Shown here piece after piece: positions 19,156-29,463 of a DNA stretch of 64,000 nt. The notes beneath the pieces were generated by a model. The model made no database searches and was not told the origin of the DNA. It saw nothing but the letters and a program-made list of their open reading frames with translations. The DNA comes from Ignavibacteria bacterium (GTDB lineage Bacteria; Bacteroidota; Ignavibacteria; Tepidaquicellales; Tepidaquicellaceae): assembly GCA_019187405.1 (NCBI GenBank), contig JABAQZ010000016.1, forward strand, positions 62,001-126,000. Direction: 5' to 3'. The position numbers and the translations under genes are program-made. Position 1 is the first letter of the stretch, and each line of letters begins with the position of its first letter.

Positions 19156-20922
19156 TCAGTTTATTGTTTCCCATCCGGCTTTATTGAAATTTCTCTTTAT
19201 CAACAGAGCTGATGCTATTCCAATTAAAAGAAATATTATCCCTGATATAAAATCTCCGAAAATTATCTTGCCTATACCAAATAAAAATGAATAAACCAGG
19301 ACTATCCCTGCTATCCAATCAATGAAAAGCAAATAATATCCTGTATCGGATTTTACATCCGTCAATTTCGCCGACAATTTTTTCCATCCTATTCCTCCCG
19401 GATGAACTCTCCGGTAAAATGACTCGAGCTTTGATTCATTAGTTGGTTTAGTGATGAATGCAGCGACTAACCAGGCAATAGTTGTTATAGGAACAATTAT
19501 ATACAATGTATCCGGAAACTTTATGTCAAATTTTCCAAAGTACAAAATTCCGTACACTATAAACGGCATAACGGTAGCAACAATCTCGCTGATAGCATTT
19601 ACCCGCCACCAAAACCATCTCAATATCAGCACAAGCCCGAGACCTGCTCCGCATTCAATCACAAAACTCCATACGCCTGATATGCTTGACATTTGCGTTG
19701 TTATGATTACCGAAAGAAACATAAAAACAATTGTCATTGCTTTTGAAATACTGACATAATGTTTTTCAGATTTGTCTTTGACAATAAATCTTCTGTAAAG
19801 ATCATTTATAAAATAGGATGTTCCCCAATTAAGATGAGTGGCAATTGTTGACATATAAGCTGCAAGAAATGCCGCAAGCAGCATTCCCTTTAATCCCGAA
19901 GGAAGAAAATCATTCATCGCCTTTACATATCCGAGACCTTTATCATCCTGAGATAAATCGGGATATAAAATCAAAGCAGAAAGTCCGACAATAATCCAAG
20001 GCCACGGTCTGATGCCGTAATGCGCGATCTGAAAAAACAAAGTTGCAAACAAAGAATTCTTTTCGTCCTTAGCGCTCATCATTCTCTGCGCTACATATCC
20101 TCCGCCGCCTGGTTCAGCTCCCGGATACCATGATGCCCACCATTGAATTCCTATGAACGCAAGGAATGAAGAAATGGTCATTGCAAGTACGCCTCCTGCT
20201 GAAGCTGCATTTTCACCTGAGGAAATATCAGGAGTAAATTTCATTGCCCAATCGGGAAGTTTTTCCTGAAGTCCCGAAATCCCGCCAATCTGTGGTTCGT
20301 TCACAACTACGATTGCAAGAATTATACAGCCTGCCATGGCAAGTATAAACTGAAATGCATCGGTAACTGCAACACCCCAAAGTCCCGATATTGCAGAATA
20401 AAATGCTGTCAGCAGCATACAACCGCCGACAAATAATAGCGCATTATCCTGATTTATATATTCAGGAAACATACCTGTAAGAATCTTTATCATTGCCAGA
20501 TTAACCCAACCCATGATTATCACATTCATGAAAATTCCGAGATAGACTGCCTTAAAACCTCTTAGCACGGCAGCCGGCTTTCCTGAATATCTCAACTCAA
20601 TGAACTCGACATCCGTAAGTATGTTTGCACGCCTCCAAAATCTTGAAAAGAAAAATACGGTGAGCATTCCTCCTATGAGCATATTCCACCAAAGCCAGTT
20701 GCCGGCAATACCGTTTTTGCCAACTAACTCAGTTACAGCAAGCGGAGTATCAGCTGCAAAGGTAGTTGCTACCATCGACAATCCGGCAAGCCACCAAGGC
20801 AATTTTCTCCCTGATAGAAAAAAATTTTCTGTTGAGCCTCCGGCTCGTTTTGAATAAACAAAACCGATTAATAATGAAATTGCAAAGTACAGTAGGATAA
20901 TTATCCAGTCGACTATATGCAT
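19156..20922 (-). CDS. Sodium:solute symporter (SSS family)
   Basis: This 588-residue inner-membrane protein has 13-14 hydrophobic segments. The N-terminus (DWIIILLYFAISLLIGF, then ENFFLSGRKLPWWLAGLSMV and TFAADTPLAV) is the classic SSS-family start, where TM1 contributes to the Na+ site. It would import a solute with sodium, but the substrate (sugar, amino acid or other) cannot be told from the sequence. It is the first gene of an operon with bcp and a GNAT-like gene. Confidence 0.92.
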   Translation of the reverse strand: MHIVDWIIILLYFAISLLIGFVYSKRAGGSTENFFLSGRKLPWWLAGLSMVATTFAADTPLAVTELVGKNGIAGNWLWWNMLIGGMLTVFFFSRFWRRANILTDVEFIELRYSGKPAAVLRGFKAVYLGIFMNVIIMGWVNLAMIKILTGMFPEYINQDNALLFVGGCMLLTAFYSAISGLWGVAVTDAFQFILAMAGCIILAIVVVNEPQIGGISGLQEKLPDWAMKFTPDISSGENAASAGGVLAMTISSFLAFIGIQWWASWYPGAEPGGGGYVAQRMMSAKDEKNSLFATLFFQIAHYGIRPWPWIIVGLSALILYPDLSQDDKGLGYVKAMNDFLPSGLKGMLLAAFLAAYMSTIATHLNWGTSYFINDLYRRFIVKDKSEKHYVSISKAMTIVFMFLSVIITTQMSSISGVWSFVIECGAGLGLVLILRWFWWRVNAISEIVATVMPFIVYGILYFGKFDIKFPDTLYIIVPITTIAWLVAAFITKPTNESKLESFYRRVHPGGIGWKKLSAKLTDVKSDTGYYLLFIDWIAGIVLVYSFLFGIGKIIFGDFISGIIFLLIGIASALLIKRNFNKAGWETIN

Positions 20923-21107
20923 TTATGAATTTTTGATGTGAATGTAAAATATTATCTTGAATGCAATTTAAACTATGCCGATTTAAATTTAAATGTATTA
21001 CAGGTAATTTTCAAAAATAAATTTAATCGCTGCTTGTGAAACTTTTTTACCTGAATGAGTATTTTGTTAATTAAATTTTCAAATCTATTTTTAAAATCAA
21101 ACCAAAA

Positions 21108-21113
21108 AAGGAG
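21108..21113 (+). promoter_or_regulatory. Shine-Dalgarno site of the redoxin gene
   Basis: AAGGAG lies six bases before the ATG at 21120. Such sites are rare in this window, where most genes have only an A/T-rich leader, so this gene may be translated differently from its neighbours. Confidence 0.7.
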
Positions 21114-21119
21114 TTATAA

Positions 21120-21707
21120 ATGACGCTGATTCAAAAACTTTTTACGCTTTTTCTTTTATTTATATTGGTATCCGGTTCTTTTGCCGGTCCGTCTGCCGAG
21201 AAATATAAAATTGGCGATGTCGTTTCAGACTTTACCATCGAAAACTTTGACGGAAATTCTTACTCATTAAGTAAATCAAATGCAAAAGCTACTGTCATAG
21301 TTTTTATTTCGACTGAATGTCCGTTCGTCCAGCCTTACACTGAAAGACTAATTAACCTTACAAACGAGTTTACCCCAAAAGGAATTGTAATCTGGGGGAT
21401 CAACTCAAATAGCACTGAGCCGACAGATGAAGTGATAAATCATGCAAACGAAAAGAAATACAATTTCCCTGTTCTAAAGGACAATAATAATGTTGTTGCT
21501 GATATCTTCAGCGCTGAAAGGACCCCTGAAGTTTTTGTAATTGACAATGCTTCGATGAAATTAATTTACCACGGTAGAATTGACGATAATAAGGACGCGT
21601 CAGAAGTAACCTCAAATGATCTTCAAAATGCATTAAACGAGTTTTTAAACGGAACTGAAATTACAAATAAAGAAAACAAAGCTTTTGGCTGCTCGATAAA
21701 GAGATAA
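21120..21707 (+). CDS. Exported AhpC/TSA-type redoxin
   Basis: This 195-residue protein has a signal peptide (LFTLFLLFILVSGSFAG) and a peroxiredoxin/thioredoxin fold. The single active-site cysteine is in STECPFVQPY (C67), without the second Cys of a CxxC. The C-terminal AFGCSIKR (C192) is a conserved ending in this redoxin subgroup and may supply a resolving cysteine. It probably acts in the periplasm on peroxides or thiols. A good Shine-Dalgarno precedes the ATG and a terminator follows. The TlpA-like gene comes 51 bases later, beyond the terminator. Confidence 0.85.
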   Translation: MTLIQKLFTLFLLFILVSGSFAGPSAEKYKIGDVVSDFTIENFDGNSYSLSKSNAKATVIVFISTECPFVQPYTERLINLTNEFTPKGIVIWGINSNSTEPTDEVINHANEKKYNFPVLKDNNNVVADIFSAERTPEVFVIDNASMKLIYHGRIDDNKDASEVTSNDLQNALNEFLNGTEITNKENKAFGCSIKR

Positions 21708-21723
21708 GTTGAATTTATAACCG

Positions 21724-21749
21724 GGGGAGTACTGTTAACTCCCCTTTTT
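21724..21749 (+). terminator. Terminator between redoxin and TlpA-like genes
   Basis: GGGGAGT (21724-21730) pairs with ACTCCCC (21738-21744), followed by five T. It lies between two plus-strand thiol-redox genes, so the second gene probably depends on readthrough or its own promoter. Confidence 0.85.
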
Positions 21750-21758
21750 AATTTTTAT

Positions 21759-22256
21759 ATGAAAAAATTTATTTTTATCATTATTCTTATAATTGCTTTT
21801 TCAGGCAATTTATTTTCACAAGTTATACTTCCCGCTGACAAAACTGTCCTTGACAGCATTAAGTCTGCAAATACGGGAAATGTCTTGCTCTTTAATTTCT
21901 GGGCTACATGGTGCAAGCCATGCGTGCAGGAGTTTCCCGATCTAATGAAGATTCATAATGATTTCAAAGATCAAAACTTCAAACTGATCTTTGTAACTCT
22001 TGATTTCGGTGATGACAGCTTCAGCGAAACTAAGAAATTTCTTAAAAAACAAGGAGTGGATTTTACAACTTACTACAATAATTTCAAAAAAGACGATGAA
22101 CTGATTTTTTATATGGATAAGAACTGGGACGGTGGAATTCCCGGTTCATTCTTTTTTGACGAAAATGGTATCTTGAGAAAAACTTTTATTGGAAAAAGAA
22201 AATATGAAAACTTTAAAGAAGTTATTTCCGATATTATGAAAAAGTCTAAACAGTAA
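21759..22256 (+). CDS. TlpA/ResA-like periplasmic thioredoxin
   Basis: This 165-residue protein has a signal peptide (FIFIIILIIAFSGNLFSQ) and a thioredoxin domain with NFWATWCKPCVQEFPDL (C52-x-x-C55), plus the cis-proline region GGIPGSFFFDENG. The family reduces disulfides in the periplasm, often for cytochrome c maturation; the exact client is unknown. It ends in an 11-base convergent overlap with the nitroreductase gene. Confidence 0.9.
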   Translation: MKKFIFIIILIIAFSGNLFSQVILPADKTVLDSIKSANTGNVLLFNFWATWCKPCVQEFPDLMKIHNDFKDQNFKLIFVTLDFGDDSFSETKKFLKKQGVDFTTYYNNFKKDDELIFYMDKNWDGGIPGSFFFDENGILRKTFIGKRKYENFKEVISDIMKKSKQ

Positions 22257-22905
22257 GCATTATCTCTTCGGGTGATTTCTTTTCCAAATCAGGAACTACA
22301 GCATTTTCTGCAGGATATCCGACAGGAATCAGCATATAAGGCTTTTCGTTTGAAGGGCGGTTTAAAATTTTCTGAAGAAAATTCATCGGAGATGGTGTAT
22401 GAGTCAGTGTTGACAAACCCATGTAATTCAGTGCCGCGAGCAAGAATCCTGTAGCTATACCTGCCGATTCATTCACATAGTAATGCTTTTTTAATCTTGT
22501 ATCAGTTTTCAAATAATCTACTTTAAAAACAACTATTAGATAAGGAGCAGTTTCGAGAAATTCTTTTCGCCAATCAGTTCCAAGCGGAGCAAGATCATCA
22601 AGCCAGCTTTGAGGCATTCTGTTTTCATAACTTTCTTTTTCTTCCTTTTCGGCAGCCAGTCTGATTTCTCTCTTTACTTCCGGTGATTCAACTATTACAA
22701 ATTTCCACGGCTGTTTGTTTGCTACGGAAGGCGCAGATCCAGCGATTAATACCGCAAGTTCTATCAACTTTTTATCAAATTTTTCTTCCGAAAAAAATCT
22801 GATGCTTCTTCTCTTTTTCATAATTTCAAAAAATTCCTCGCCGCTTTTTAGCATGTCTTGTTCATCGATTCTTTCTCTATGGTATTTTATAAATTTCGGA
22901 TTCAT
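22246..22905 (-). CDS. Nitroreductase-family flavoprotein
   Basis: This 219-residue protein has the FMN-binding start of the nitroreductase superfamily (KKRRSIRFFSEEKFDKKLIE, then SAPSVANKQPWKFVIVESPE) and a C-terminal PVGYPAENA. The arrangement resembles the iodotyrosine-deiodinase-like branch (RxPSxxNxQPW plus a lid around residues 80-110). It would use FMN and NAD(P)H to reduce an unknown substrate. The start overlaps the stop of the preceding acetyltransferase gene by four bases (ATGA), so the two are translationally coupled downstream of fumC. Confidence 0.9.
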   Translation of the reverse strand: MNPKFIKYHRERIDEQDMLKSGEEFFEIMKKRRSIRFFSEEKFDKKLIELAVLIAGSAPSVANKQPWKFVIVESPEVKREIRLAAEKEEKESYENRMPQSWLDDLAPLGTDWRKEFLETAPYLIVVFKVDYLKTDTRLKKHYYVNESAGIATGFLLAALNYMGLSTLTHTPSPMNFLQKILNRPSNEKPYMLIPVGYPAENAVVPDLEKKSPEEIMLTV

Positions 22906-23462
22906 TTGCTTTTATTTATTATTGAGAAAGTATAAGTATCGAGAAATTTTCCGTTGAAGAAAAAATTTTCACTGAATTTCCCTTCAAGTATGAAGCCGAG
23001 CTTTTCCAGCATTCTGTTTGATGCAGTGTTTTCCGGATCTGTATTAGCCTCGATACTGTGCAGCTTCATCCTATTGAATCCGAAATCGATCATCGCTTTT
23101 ACAGCTTCAGTCATTATTCCTCTGCGGTGATATTGAGGAAGCAGGTCGTATCCTATTTCTGCTCTGAAATGCTCTTTATTGATTTTCCAGAATCCTCCGC
23201 TGCCAATCATCTGATCCGAAGGTTTAAGAGTTACAGCCCATCTCACAGCTTCTTTATTGTCAAAAGCAGATTTTTCCAGATTAACTTTATCGACTGCTTG
23301 TTCAAAGTTAGTAAACATTTCCCTTCCAAAATACCTCATTACTTTAATGTCCGAATACAATCTAAAAAAAATCTCTGCATCTTTATCTTCTATCTTTCTT
23401 AGAACAAGTCTTTCGGTTTCTATAACCGGAAATTCGCGGAAAGAATCTTTGAGACTTAGCAA
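22902..23462 (-). CDS. RimJ/RimL-type GNAT acetyltransferase
   Basis: This 186-residue GNAT protein has the RimJ/RimL layout: IETERLVLRKIEDKDAEIFF at the start, GYDLLPQYHRRGIMTEAVKA as the acetyl-CoA pyrophosphate loop (Q/R-x-x-G-x-G/A variant), and NTDPENTASNRMLEKLGF near the end. It acetylates an N-terminal or small-molecule amine with acetyl-CoA; the target is unknown. It lies seven bases after fumC and overlaps the nitroreductase gene by four bases. Confidence 0.9.
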   Translation of the reverse strand: MLSLKDSFREFPVIETERLVLRKIEDKDAEIFFRLYSDIKVMRYFGREMFTNFEQAVDKVNLEKSAFDNKEAVRWAVTLKPSDQMIGSGGFWKINKEHFRAEIGYDLLPQYHRRGIMTEAVKAMIDFGFNRMKLHSIEANTDPENTASNRMLEKLGFILEGKFSENFFFNGKFLDTYTFSIINKSK

Positions 23463-23469
23463 TTTTAGT

Positions 23470-24867
23470 TTATTTAATTTTTATTCCAACCATTTTTTTG
23501 GGATCGACCTTTTCATGAAATTCTTTTTCGCTTAACAATCCAAGTTCCAGTGCTGCCTCTTTAAGCGTTTTATTTTCTTTATGCGCCTTCTTAGCAATCT
23601 TTGCGGCATTTTCATACCCGATATGCGTATTAAGAGCTGTTACCAGCATTAAAGAATTTTCTACATGCCTATTTATCACAGGTAGATTAGCTTCGATGCC
23701 TGAAGCACAATTATCATTAAATGATTCACAGGCATCACCGATAAGTTTTGCGGAATTAAGAAAGTTGTATATCATCATAGGTTTAAAAACATTCAGTTCA
23801 AAATGTCCGCTCATTCCTCCTACAGCAATTGCAGTATCATTTCCAATCACCTGCGCGCAAACCATTGTAAGGGCTTCGCACTGTGTAGGATTAACTTTTC
23901 CCGGCATAATGGAAGAGCCTGGTTCATTTTCAGGAATTTTAATTTCGCCAATTCCGCTTCTCGGACCGGATGAAAGCATTCTGATGTCATTGGCAATTTT
24001 CATCAAACTTACAGCGAGAGTTTTTAATGCTCCGGAAGATTCTACGATTGCATCATTTGATGCAAGAGCTTCAAATTTATTGGGAGCTGTTATAAATTTA
24101 TGATTAGTAAATTCTGAAATTTTTCCTGCAGCGCTTTCCGCATATCCTGCGGGAACATTTATTCCTGTTCCAACGGCAGAGCCGCCGAGTGCAAGCTCTG
24201 ATAAATGGAGAAGAGAATTTTCCAGTGCTTTAATTCCGTGTTCAAGCTGTGATGCATATCCGGAAAATTCCTGTCCGAGTGTCAGTGGAGTGGCATCCAT
24301 AAAATGCGTTCTTCCGATTTTTATAATTTCCATGAAATCTTCAGATTTCTTTTTAAGAGTATCCATGAGTTTTCTGACTTTTGGGATAGTATGCTCAACA
24401 ACAATTTTACAAGCTGCAATATTCATTGCAGTCGGGAATGTGTCGTTTGATGACTGTGATTTATTTACATCATCATTAGGATGAATGTATTTTGTCTGAT
24501 CATCAGGATTTCCTCCTTTAATTACATGAGCACGGTTTGCAATAACTTCATTTACATTCATGTTAGTCTGCGTGCCGGACCCGGTCTGCCATACAACGAG
24601 GGGAAATTCTTCATCGTGCTTTCCATCAATAATTTCATCGCATACTTGTGCAATAAGCTTAACCTTGTCTTCGTTGATCACTCCGCATTCAAGATTTGCA
24701 TAAGCTGCGGCTTTTTTCAAAATCGCGAATGCATAGATTACTTCCATCGGAATTTTCTGTCCGCCAATCCGGAAATTATCCTTCGACCTTTGAGTCTGTG
24801 CTCCCCATAATTTATCTGATGGGACCTTCACTTCCCCCATTGTATCATGTTCTGTTCTGTATTTCAT
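23470..24867 (-). CDS. fumC: Class II fumarate hydratase
   Basis: This enzyme hydrates fumarate to L-malate in the TCA cycle. The 465-residue length is normal for homotetrameric iron-free fumarases. The superfamily signature [11 protein letters not shown] with its flanking T-Q-C-E is present, and the substrate-site motifs [14 protein letters not shown]-like ([20 protein letters not shown]), [14 protein letters not shown] and [16 protein letters not shown] are intact. It heads a three-gene minus-strand operon with an acetyltransferase and a nitroreductase. Confidence 0.97.
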   Translation of the reverse strand: MKYRTEHDTMGEVKVPSDKLWGAQTQRSKDNFRIGGQKIPMEVIYAFAILKKAAAYANLECGVINEDKVKLIAQVCDEIIDGKHDEEFPLVVWQTGSGTQTNMNVNEVIANRAHVIKGGNPDDQTKYIHPNDDVNKSQSSNDTFPTAMNIAACKIVVEHTIPKVRKLMDTLKKKSEDFMEIIKIGRTHFMDATPLTLGQEFSGYASQLEHGIKALENSLLHLSELALGGSAVGTGINVPAGYAESAAGKISEFTNHKFITAPNKFEALASNDAIVESSGALKTLAVSLMKIANDIRMLSSGPRSGIGEIKIPENEPGSSIMPGKVNPTQCEALTMVCAQVIGNDTAIAVGGMSGHFELNVFKPMMIYNFLNSAKLIGDACESFNDNCASGIEANLPVINRHVENSLMLVTALNTHIGYENAAKIAKKAHKENKTLKEAALELGLLSEKEFHEKVDPKKMVGIKIK

Positions 24868-24897
24868 TTTACTTTAGTATTAACTTATTAAAAAATA

Positions 24898-24932
24898 AAA
24901 TCCGCAAAGAAAGTATCATTCTTTGCGGATTT
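24898..24932 (-). terminator. Terminator of the 26085/24953 exoprotein operon
   Basis: AAATCCGCAAAGAA (24898-24911) and TTCTTTGCGGATTT (24919-24932) are perfect 14-base arms with a seven-base loop. On the minus strand a T-rich tract (TATTTTTT) follows. It ends the exoprotein operon about 30 bases before fumC begins. Confidence 0.9.
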
Positions 24933-24952
24933 AAAATTAGTTTAGTCTGAAT

Positions 24953-26053
24953 TTATTTTACCAGCATCATTTTACGTGTTTCGACGCGATTGCCGGATTG
25001 AATGGTATAGAAATATGTGCCGCTCGATAGATTTGCACCGCTGAATTCAACCGTATAATAATTTGCCGTTTTAAATTCATTGTTGATCAGTGTCTTTACA
25101 TGCCTACCGCTGACATCAAATACATCAAGCTTCACCTTACCGTCTTCAGGCAAAGAAAAATTAATCTTTGTCGAAGGATTAAACGGATTCGGATAATTCT
25201 GGCTCAATTCAAACTGTTGAGGCACGCCGATGTTTACTTCATTGCTTAATTCAAAATATTCGAAGTTACCGTTAAAGTCTATCTGTTTCAATCTATAGTT
25301 GTAGTTGCCGGTAAGAAGATCTTTGTCAGTATAGTTATATGACTTCGGTTCGTTTGAATTTCCATTACCATTGATAAATGTAATCTTTGTCCACTCTTCA
25401 CTCTTAGCAGGTTTTCTTTCTATTTCAAATCCGCTGTTGTTGATTTCGGAAGTGGTTTCCCATTTTAGATTTACTGTATTTCTATAAATGACTGATGTAA
25501 AGCTTGCCAATTCGACGGGAAGTATTCCATTATAGCTACCGTCATAAACTCCGGTTGCTGCTGCAAAAGTCGGACTCACAACTCCGGATTCGCCTGTATT
25601 CCAGACAAGTCCTGCCGGTCTTGGCGGAGGTACAATAGTCATATTGATAGTAGCAACTCTCTCTCCGTATCCAGTAGAACCGGGATCATTTGTGATTATT
25701 TCACCCGCTCCGCTTGTGTACATCAACTGAATACCAACAACTCCATTGAATGGATGAATAGCCAGCATCGAGTTATAGAAAGAATTGCCGGAATATCTCG
25801 GATTTACATTTGTCAGATATGCGCTGCCTACAAGAAAAACGCCACTTGCATAACTAAAGTAAAACGATGAGCTGCCCATTACAAAATTATCCGGAGTTGC
25901 TCTCAAAACATAAACATCAAAACTGAATAAAGTACCGCTGTTTGTAATTTCAAAATTTGTTGCTTTGCATTTTATCGTATCATTTACAGAAAATGCTGAA
26001 GATACCGATACGAAAATCAGCAGAATTATTAAAAAGTTTTTAAAAACCTTCAT
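24953..26053 (-). CDS. Secreted protein with Fn3-like module and T9SS sorting domain
   Basis: This 366-residue protein has a signal peptide (FLIILLIFVSVSSAFS). The N-terminal domain (about 22-165; IKCKATNFEITNSGTLFSFD, then ATINMTIVPPPRPAGLVWN) is all-beta and looks like the cohesin/CBM2-type folds often found before sorting domains, but I cannot name it. The shared Fn3-like module follows (LPVELASFTSVIYRNTVNL), then the T9SS domain (LSQNYPNPFNPSTKINFSL, ending RVETRKMMLVK). It lies 31 bases downstream of the beta-helix gene in one operon and the transcript ends at the hairpin at 24898. Confidence 0.85.
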   Translation of the reverse strand: MKVFKNFLIILLIFVSVSSAFSVNDTIKCKATNFEITNSGTLFSFDVYVLRATPDNFVMGSSSFYFSYASGVFLVGSAYLTNVNPRYSGNSFYNSMLAIHPFNGVVGIQLMYTSGAGEIITNDPGSTGYGERVATINMTIVPPPRPAGLVWNTGESGVVSPTFAAATGVYDGSYNGILPVELASFTSVIYRNTVNLKWETTSEINNSGFEIERKPAKSEEWTKITFINGNGNSNEPKSYNYTDKDLLTGNYNYRLKQIDFNGNFEYFELSNEVNIGVPQQFELSQNYPNPFNPSTKINFSLPEDGKVKLDVFDVSGRHVKTLINNEFKTANYYTVEFSGANLSSGTYFYTIQSGNRVETRKMMLVK

Positions 26054-26084
26054 AGTTTATAATTTAAATGTTTAATAAAAATTA

Positions 26085-29000
26085 TTATGGATAATTTGGA
26101 ACCCTGGAGAATTTTCCTAAATTAGGTGACACTATATTATAATCCGATGCAGTTACAATACCAGATAAATTCAAATCGCCGTAATTATAATTTGACATTC
26201 CTAAATTTGCAGTAACAAAATTATAATCGGCAGCTGTAATAAGAAACGACCTCGTTGCATCACCTCCAAACATACCAAAACCTCCTCCGGATAATGCTGC
26301 TGCTTCACTTCCAAAATACTGGGTCAATGATAGCGAGAAATCATACAGCGGAGTAATCGAATTAAGTAATTGCGCTGAAGCAGTCATCACCGGCAAATGA
26401 TTTCTATGACCGATGACGATGAAATAATTTCCATTTGGAACTGTCGGGAATTTTACGGGATCAGTTCCATTGAGATCTACGATCTGTCCGTCATTTTTTA
26501 TAAATGCGGCTCTTCTGCCGTCAGGGACAGGACCGCCGTTTGAAGTAGATCTTAATTCAATATATACCCAATCTACAACGTTTGCAGGTATCGAAATAAC
26601 AGTCTCAGTGCCGCTGTAATTAAAAGGAGCAGTATTATAAGGTTGTGTAAGCGGAATTAATCCAAAATTGTTAAGATTTATTCTCATATTACCACCTCCG
26701 GAATATGCACCTTCTAGATACATCTTGGCATTTACAATTGTTCCGCTAATGCAGTCAACTCCGCCCGATGAAAAGTCTCCGAATTCCGAAATATTATTTG
26801 CTTTGAAATAATTTGAAGGGACATCAACAGGTGTGTATGAATTCCATGTCGAACCATCATATCTTGCACCTACGAGATTTGACTCTGTGCCTTCGACATC
26901 TCCTGCAAGATAATCGTATCTTGTGTCAGCATTAAAAGGAGCAGTGTTATTTTCTCTTACAACCCAGTATCTTTTCAAGAAATCAACCGCACATGTATTT
27001 GCCGGGTGCTTCGATGCGACAACCTTCGACGTTACATTTGCACCTGCACTCAGACTCCAGCTTTTAAACATAACTGAATTCGGCGAATATCCTGCGTTGC
27101 CAATCGGAAAGCTGAAATAAGTTGGCGAGGATAAACTAAGATTTCTTCTGAATACTCCGCTTCCATTTGTCGCAACATAACTCGATGCAGGAAAAGGATT
27201 AAATACTGTTGCTTCAGGTTCGATAGTTAAATCAAAATTTCCAGCTCCAATGTTACCGTTTTGAAGAAACAGCAAATTGTAAATTAAAAGATTATCTTCA
27301 AGAGTAATTCCGGATCCTCTGTTAATCCTTAGATTACTCAAACCGTTTTGTACAGTAGTCAAGCCTGTCGATGGATTTGAACCGCTAAAATACATATCCG
27401 ACCTGTTACCACCTTCAATAATACCTCCGGGAACAATTGCACCTGAAATCATAAGCGTGTTTTCGTTTCCAATAATTATTCTGTTTGGAGTACAATTTCC
27501 GGTAACTTCAAAGTCGCTTCCCATTGTGAGCGTAGCTGATGAGATGGAAAGATTTTCAAATGATGTCAGACTTCCTGGATATAAAAAACCAGAACCCGGA
27601 CTGATAAGTTTAAGATTCTTATCAATAACTGTAGTACCTGAAATAGTACCAAACGGGACATTCCAGATTGTCCCTCCATTAGTCGTTCCGGCAATAGCTG
27701 CATTCAGATTTGGAAAACTTACATTTGCTTGATTAATAATCGAATGTGCCATTATGCTCGAATAGTGTATGAAGTTAAGAGAAGTTCTGACGAGATCAGT
27801 AGAAATTGCAAAATTAAATGCGAATCCTATTTGAGGAACAAATCCGTCTAAAGTTGCAGGATTGCTCATGGTAACAGTATTCGGTGAAATATTAGTAACC
27901 GTTGTACCCGGCGGAATACCCGGACCTTGAATTCCCATGCCAATAAAAATTCCATCTGTTGAAGGCATGAACGAGATAATATTGTTTCCTGAAACAAGCA
28001 GACCTCCTGAAATTACCGTTGTATCGGGAACATCTCCGTTTTTCCATTTATTGTTGCTAGCGTTTATTGTACCGCCTTGATCAGTATAATTAACGAGACC
28101 GTAAATCCCGTAAGTGCTCAAATCACACTTGTCAACAGTCATATCATTTACCTGTCGGTTAAATGCGATGTTTGTATCACAGTTGTGGAAAGTCATTCCT
28201 CTGATTACAACATTATTCAAAGCTGCGGGGGGATCGATAAGATCATTTCTTGCCTGAACCCAGACACCGCTGCCTGCAGTTTCTCTGAATATTCTTGAAT
28301 CAAGTATCTGAATATTTGAATAATCAAGTCTTGCAAACAAGTTAATATCAATTCCGATCCTTACATTTCCTGTGGGCATTACTACTGATAAGTTTTTAAA
28401 AACAGAATTTCTTAGTTTTTCAAAATATATTGTATGCCCTTGTATTTTATTTGTCGGGTTATTATTCATAAAAGCGCAATGTGAAATTTCCACATTTTCA
28501 ATCATCCCTGGAGAAACATTTCTTTGGAAAGCCACTATACCAAAATAACCGTTGTCATTTACGGTTGAATTTCTCATTATAAATCCGTTTAAGCTGGCAA
28601 AGGAAGGGAAATGAATTCCTGAATAAAAACTTCCGTTAAAATTACATGATTCCAAAAACAGATCAAACAGATTTTCGGCATTTACTCTTAGTCCGCTTAA
28701 GCCTGCCGAAGAAGTAGCTGTAGCAAATACATTTTCCATTGTTACATAACTGCTTCTCATATCAATAGCGTCACCAGTTGTAACAGAGACTCTGAGATTT
28801 CTAAGAACCATTCTGTTTGTAGGACTTCCACCCGGAGCTCTCAAAGAAACTACGGAATTAAAGATAGTACTCGAAGACGAGCTTGATCCTTTCCAGAAAC
28901 CGATTATATTCAGTCTTTTTGTTAACATAAATCCTGGATAAGAACCTACTGCAACGATAATGTTATCCCCGTCAGTAACGTCGGGATTGTCTATTGCATT

Positions 29001-29159
29001 CTGAACGGAAAGCCATGGAGTTTCAATGTTTTTTGCCTGAGAGGAACTGCGGGAATTACTGCCGGTTGCTGCATTAACATAATATGTTGCAGCAATCAAA
29101 TTACCCTCAAAAGCCAGAAAAATTAAAAAACAAATCAATACATTGTAAAATTTTTTCAT
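26085..29159 (-). CDS. Right-handed beta-helix exoprotein with C-terminal dockerin-like module
   Basis: This is a 1024-residue secreted protein. After the signal peptide comes the DUF1565/PbH1-type opening ATYYVNAATGSNSRSSSQAK and a beta-helix region (about 30-420) with repeated 'NSTVNDNGYFGI' and 'NNVVIRGMTFHNC' rungs. A second all-beta region follows (about 480-790). The C-terminus carries the 'HRN' module (FIVIGHRNHLPVMT, then YDFSLSLTQYFG) and two dockerin-like loops (GDATRSFLITAADYN; GDLNLSGIVTASDYN). No T9SS domain is present, in contrast to the co-transcribed downstream gene. Function is unknown; binding or cutting a polysaccharide is typical of the fold. Confidence 0.86.
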   Translation of the reverse strand: MKKFYNVLICFLIFLAFEGNLIAATYYVNAATGSNSRSSSQAKNIETPWLSVQNAIDNPDVTDGDNIIVAVGSYPGFMLTKRLNIIGFWKGSSSSSSTIFNSVVSLRAPGGSPTNRMVLRNLRVSVTTGDAIDMRSSYVTMENVFATATSSAGLSGLRVNAENLFDLFLESCNFNGSFYSGIHFPSFASLNGFIMRNSTVNDNGYFGIVAFQRNVSPGMIENVEISHCAFMNNNPTNKIQGHTIYFEKLRNSVFKNLSVVMPTGNVRIGIDINLFARLDYSNIQILDSRIFRETAGSGVWVQARNDLIDPPAALNNVVIRGMTFHNCDTNIAFNRQVNDMTVDKCDLSTYGIYGLVNYTDQGGTINASNNKWKNGDVPDTTVISGGLLVSGNNIISFMPSTDGIFIGMGIQGPGIPPGTTVTNISPNTVTMSNPATLDGFVPQIGFAFNFAISTDLVRTSLNFIHYSSIMAHSIINQANVSFPNLNAAIAGTTNGGTIWNVPFGTISGTTVIDKNLKLISPGSGFLYPGSLTSFENLSISSATLTMGSDFEVTGNCTPNRIIIGNENTLMISGAIVPGGIIEGGNRSDMYFSGSNPSTGLTTVQNGLSNLRINRGSGITLEDNLLIYNLLFLQNGNIGAGNFDLTIEPEATVFNPFPASSYVATNGSGVFRRNLSLSSPTYFSFPIGNAGYSPNSVMFKSWSLSAGANVTSKVVASKHPANTCAVDFLKRYWVVRENNTAPFNADTRYDYLAGDVEGTESNLVGARYDGSTWNSYTPVDVPSNYFKANNISEFGDFSSGGVDCISGTIVNAKMYLEGAYSGGGNMRINLNNFGLIPLTQPYNTAPFNYSGTETVISIPANVVDWVYIELRSTSNGGPVPDGRRAAFIKNDGQIVDLNGTDPVKFPTVPNGNYFIVIGHRNHLPVMTASAQLLNSITPLYDFSLSLTQYFGSEAAALSGGGFGMFGGDATRSFLITAADYNFVTANLGMSNYNYGDLNLSGIVTASDYNIVSPNLGKFSRVPNYP

Positions 29160-29257
29160 AAACAGTTATTATAAAATTTTATAAAATTATCGGATATGTA
29201 TATTACAGAAAATTTGATTAACTGCCTCAAAATAATCTAATAAAATTATAAATTCAA

Positions 29258-29265
29258 CAAATATA
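29258..29265 (-). promoter_or_regulatory. Candidate -7 box for the beta-helix/exoprotein operon
   Basis: On the minus strand this reads TATATTTG, an exact TAnnTTTG match, 92 bases before the ATG at 29159. In such A/T-rich DNA a chance match is possible. Confidence 0.4.
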
Positions 29266-29463
29266 TTTTATGATTATCTAACTTGATTCCCATCTCCCAA
29301 TTTTTATAAAAAGTCCAGGATGTTAACTTTTGATTACGTTCTGAAGGCTATACCAAATTAATTTTATTCCAAATTCTAAATTCATTTATTTAAGACATCA
29401 GTAATGGGTACATTATTTTAATTAAAAAAATTGTAGTGGATTTTATTTAATAATTTAAATTCA

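Noticed and set aside
23696-24103. 135-codon open frame on the plus strand
   Set aside because: It is the complement of conserved fumC sequence, so its openness is explained by codon bias of that gene.
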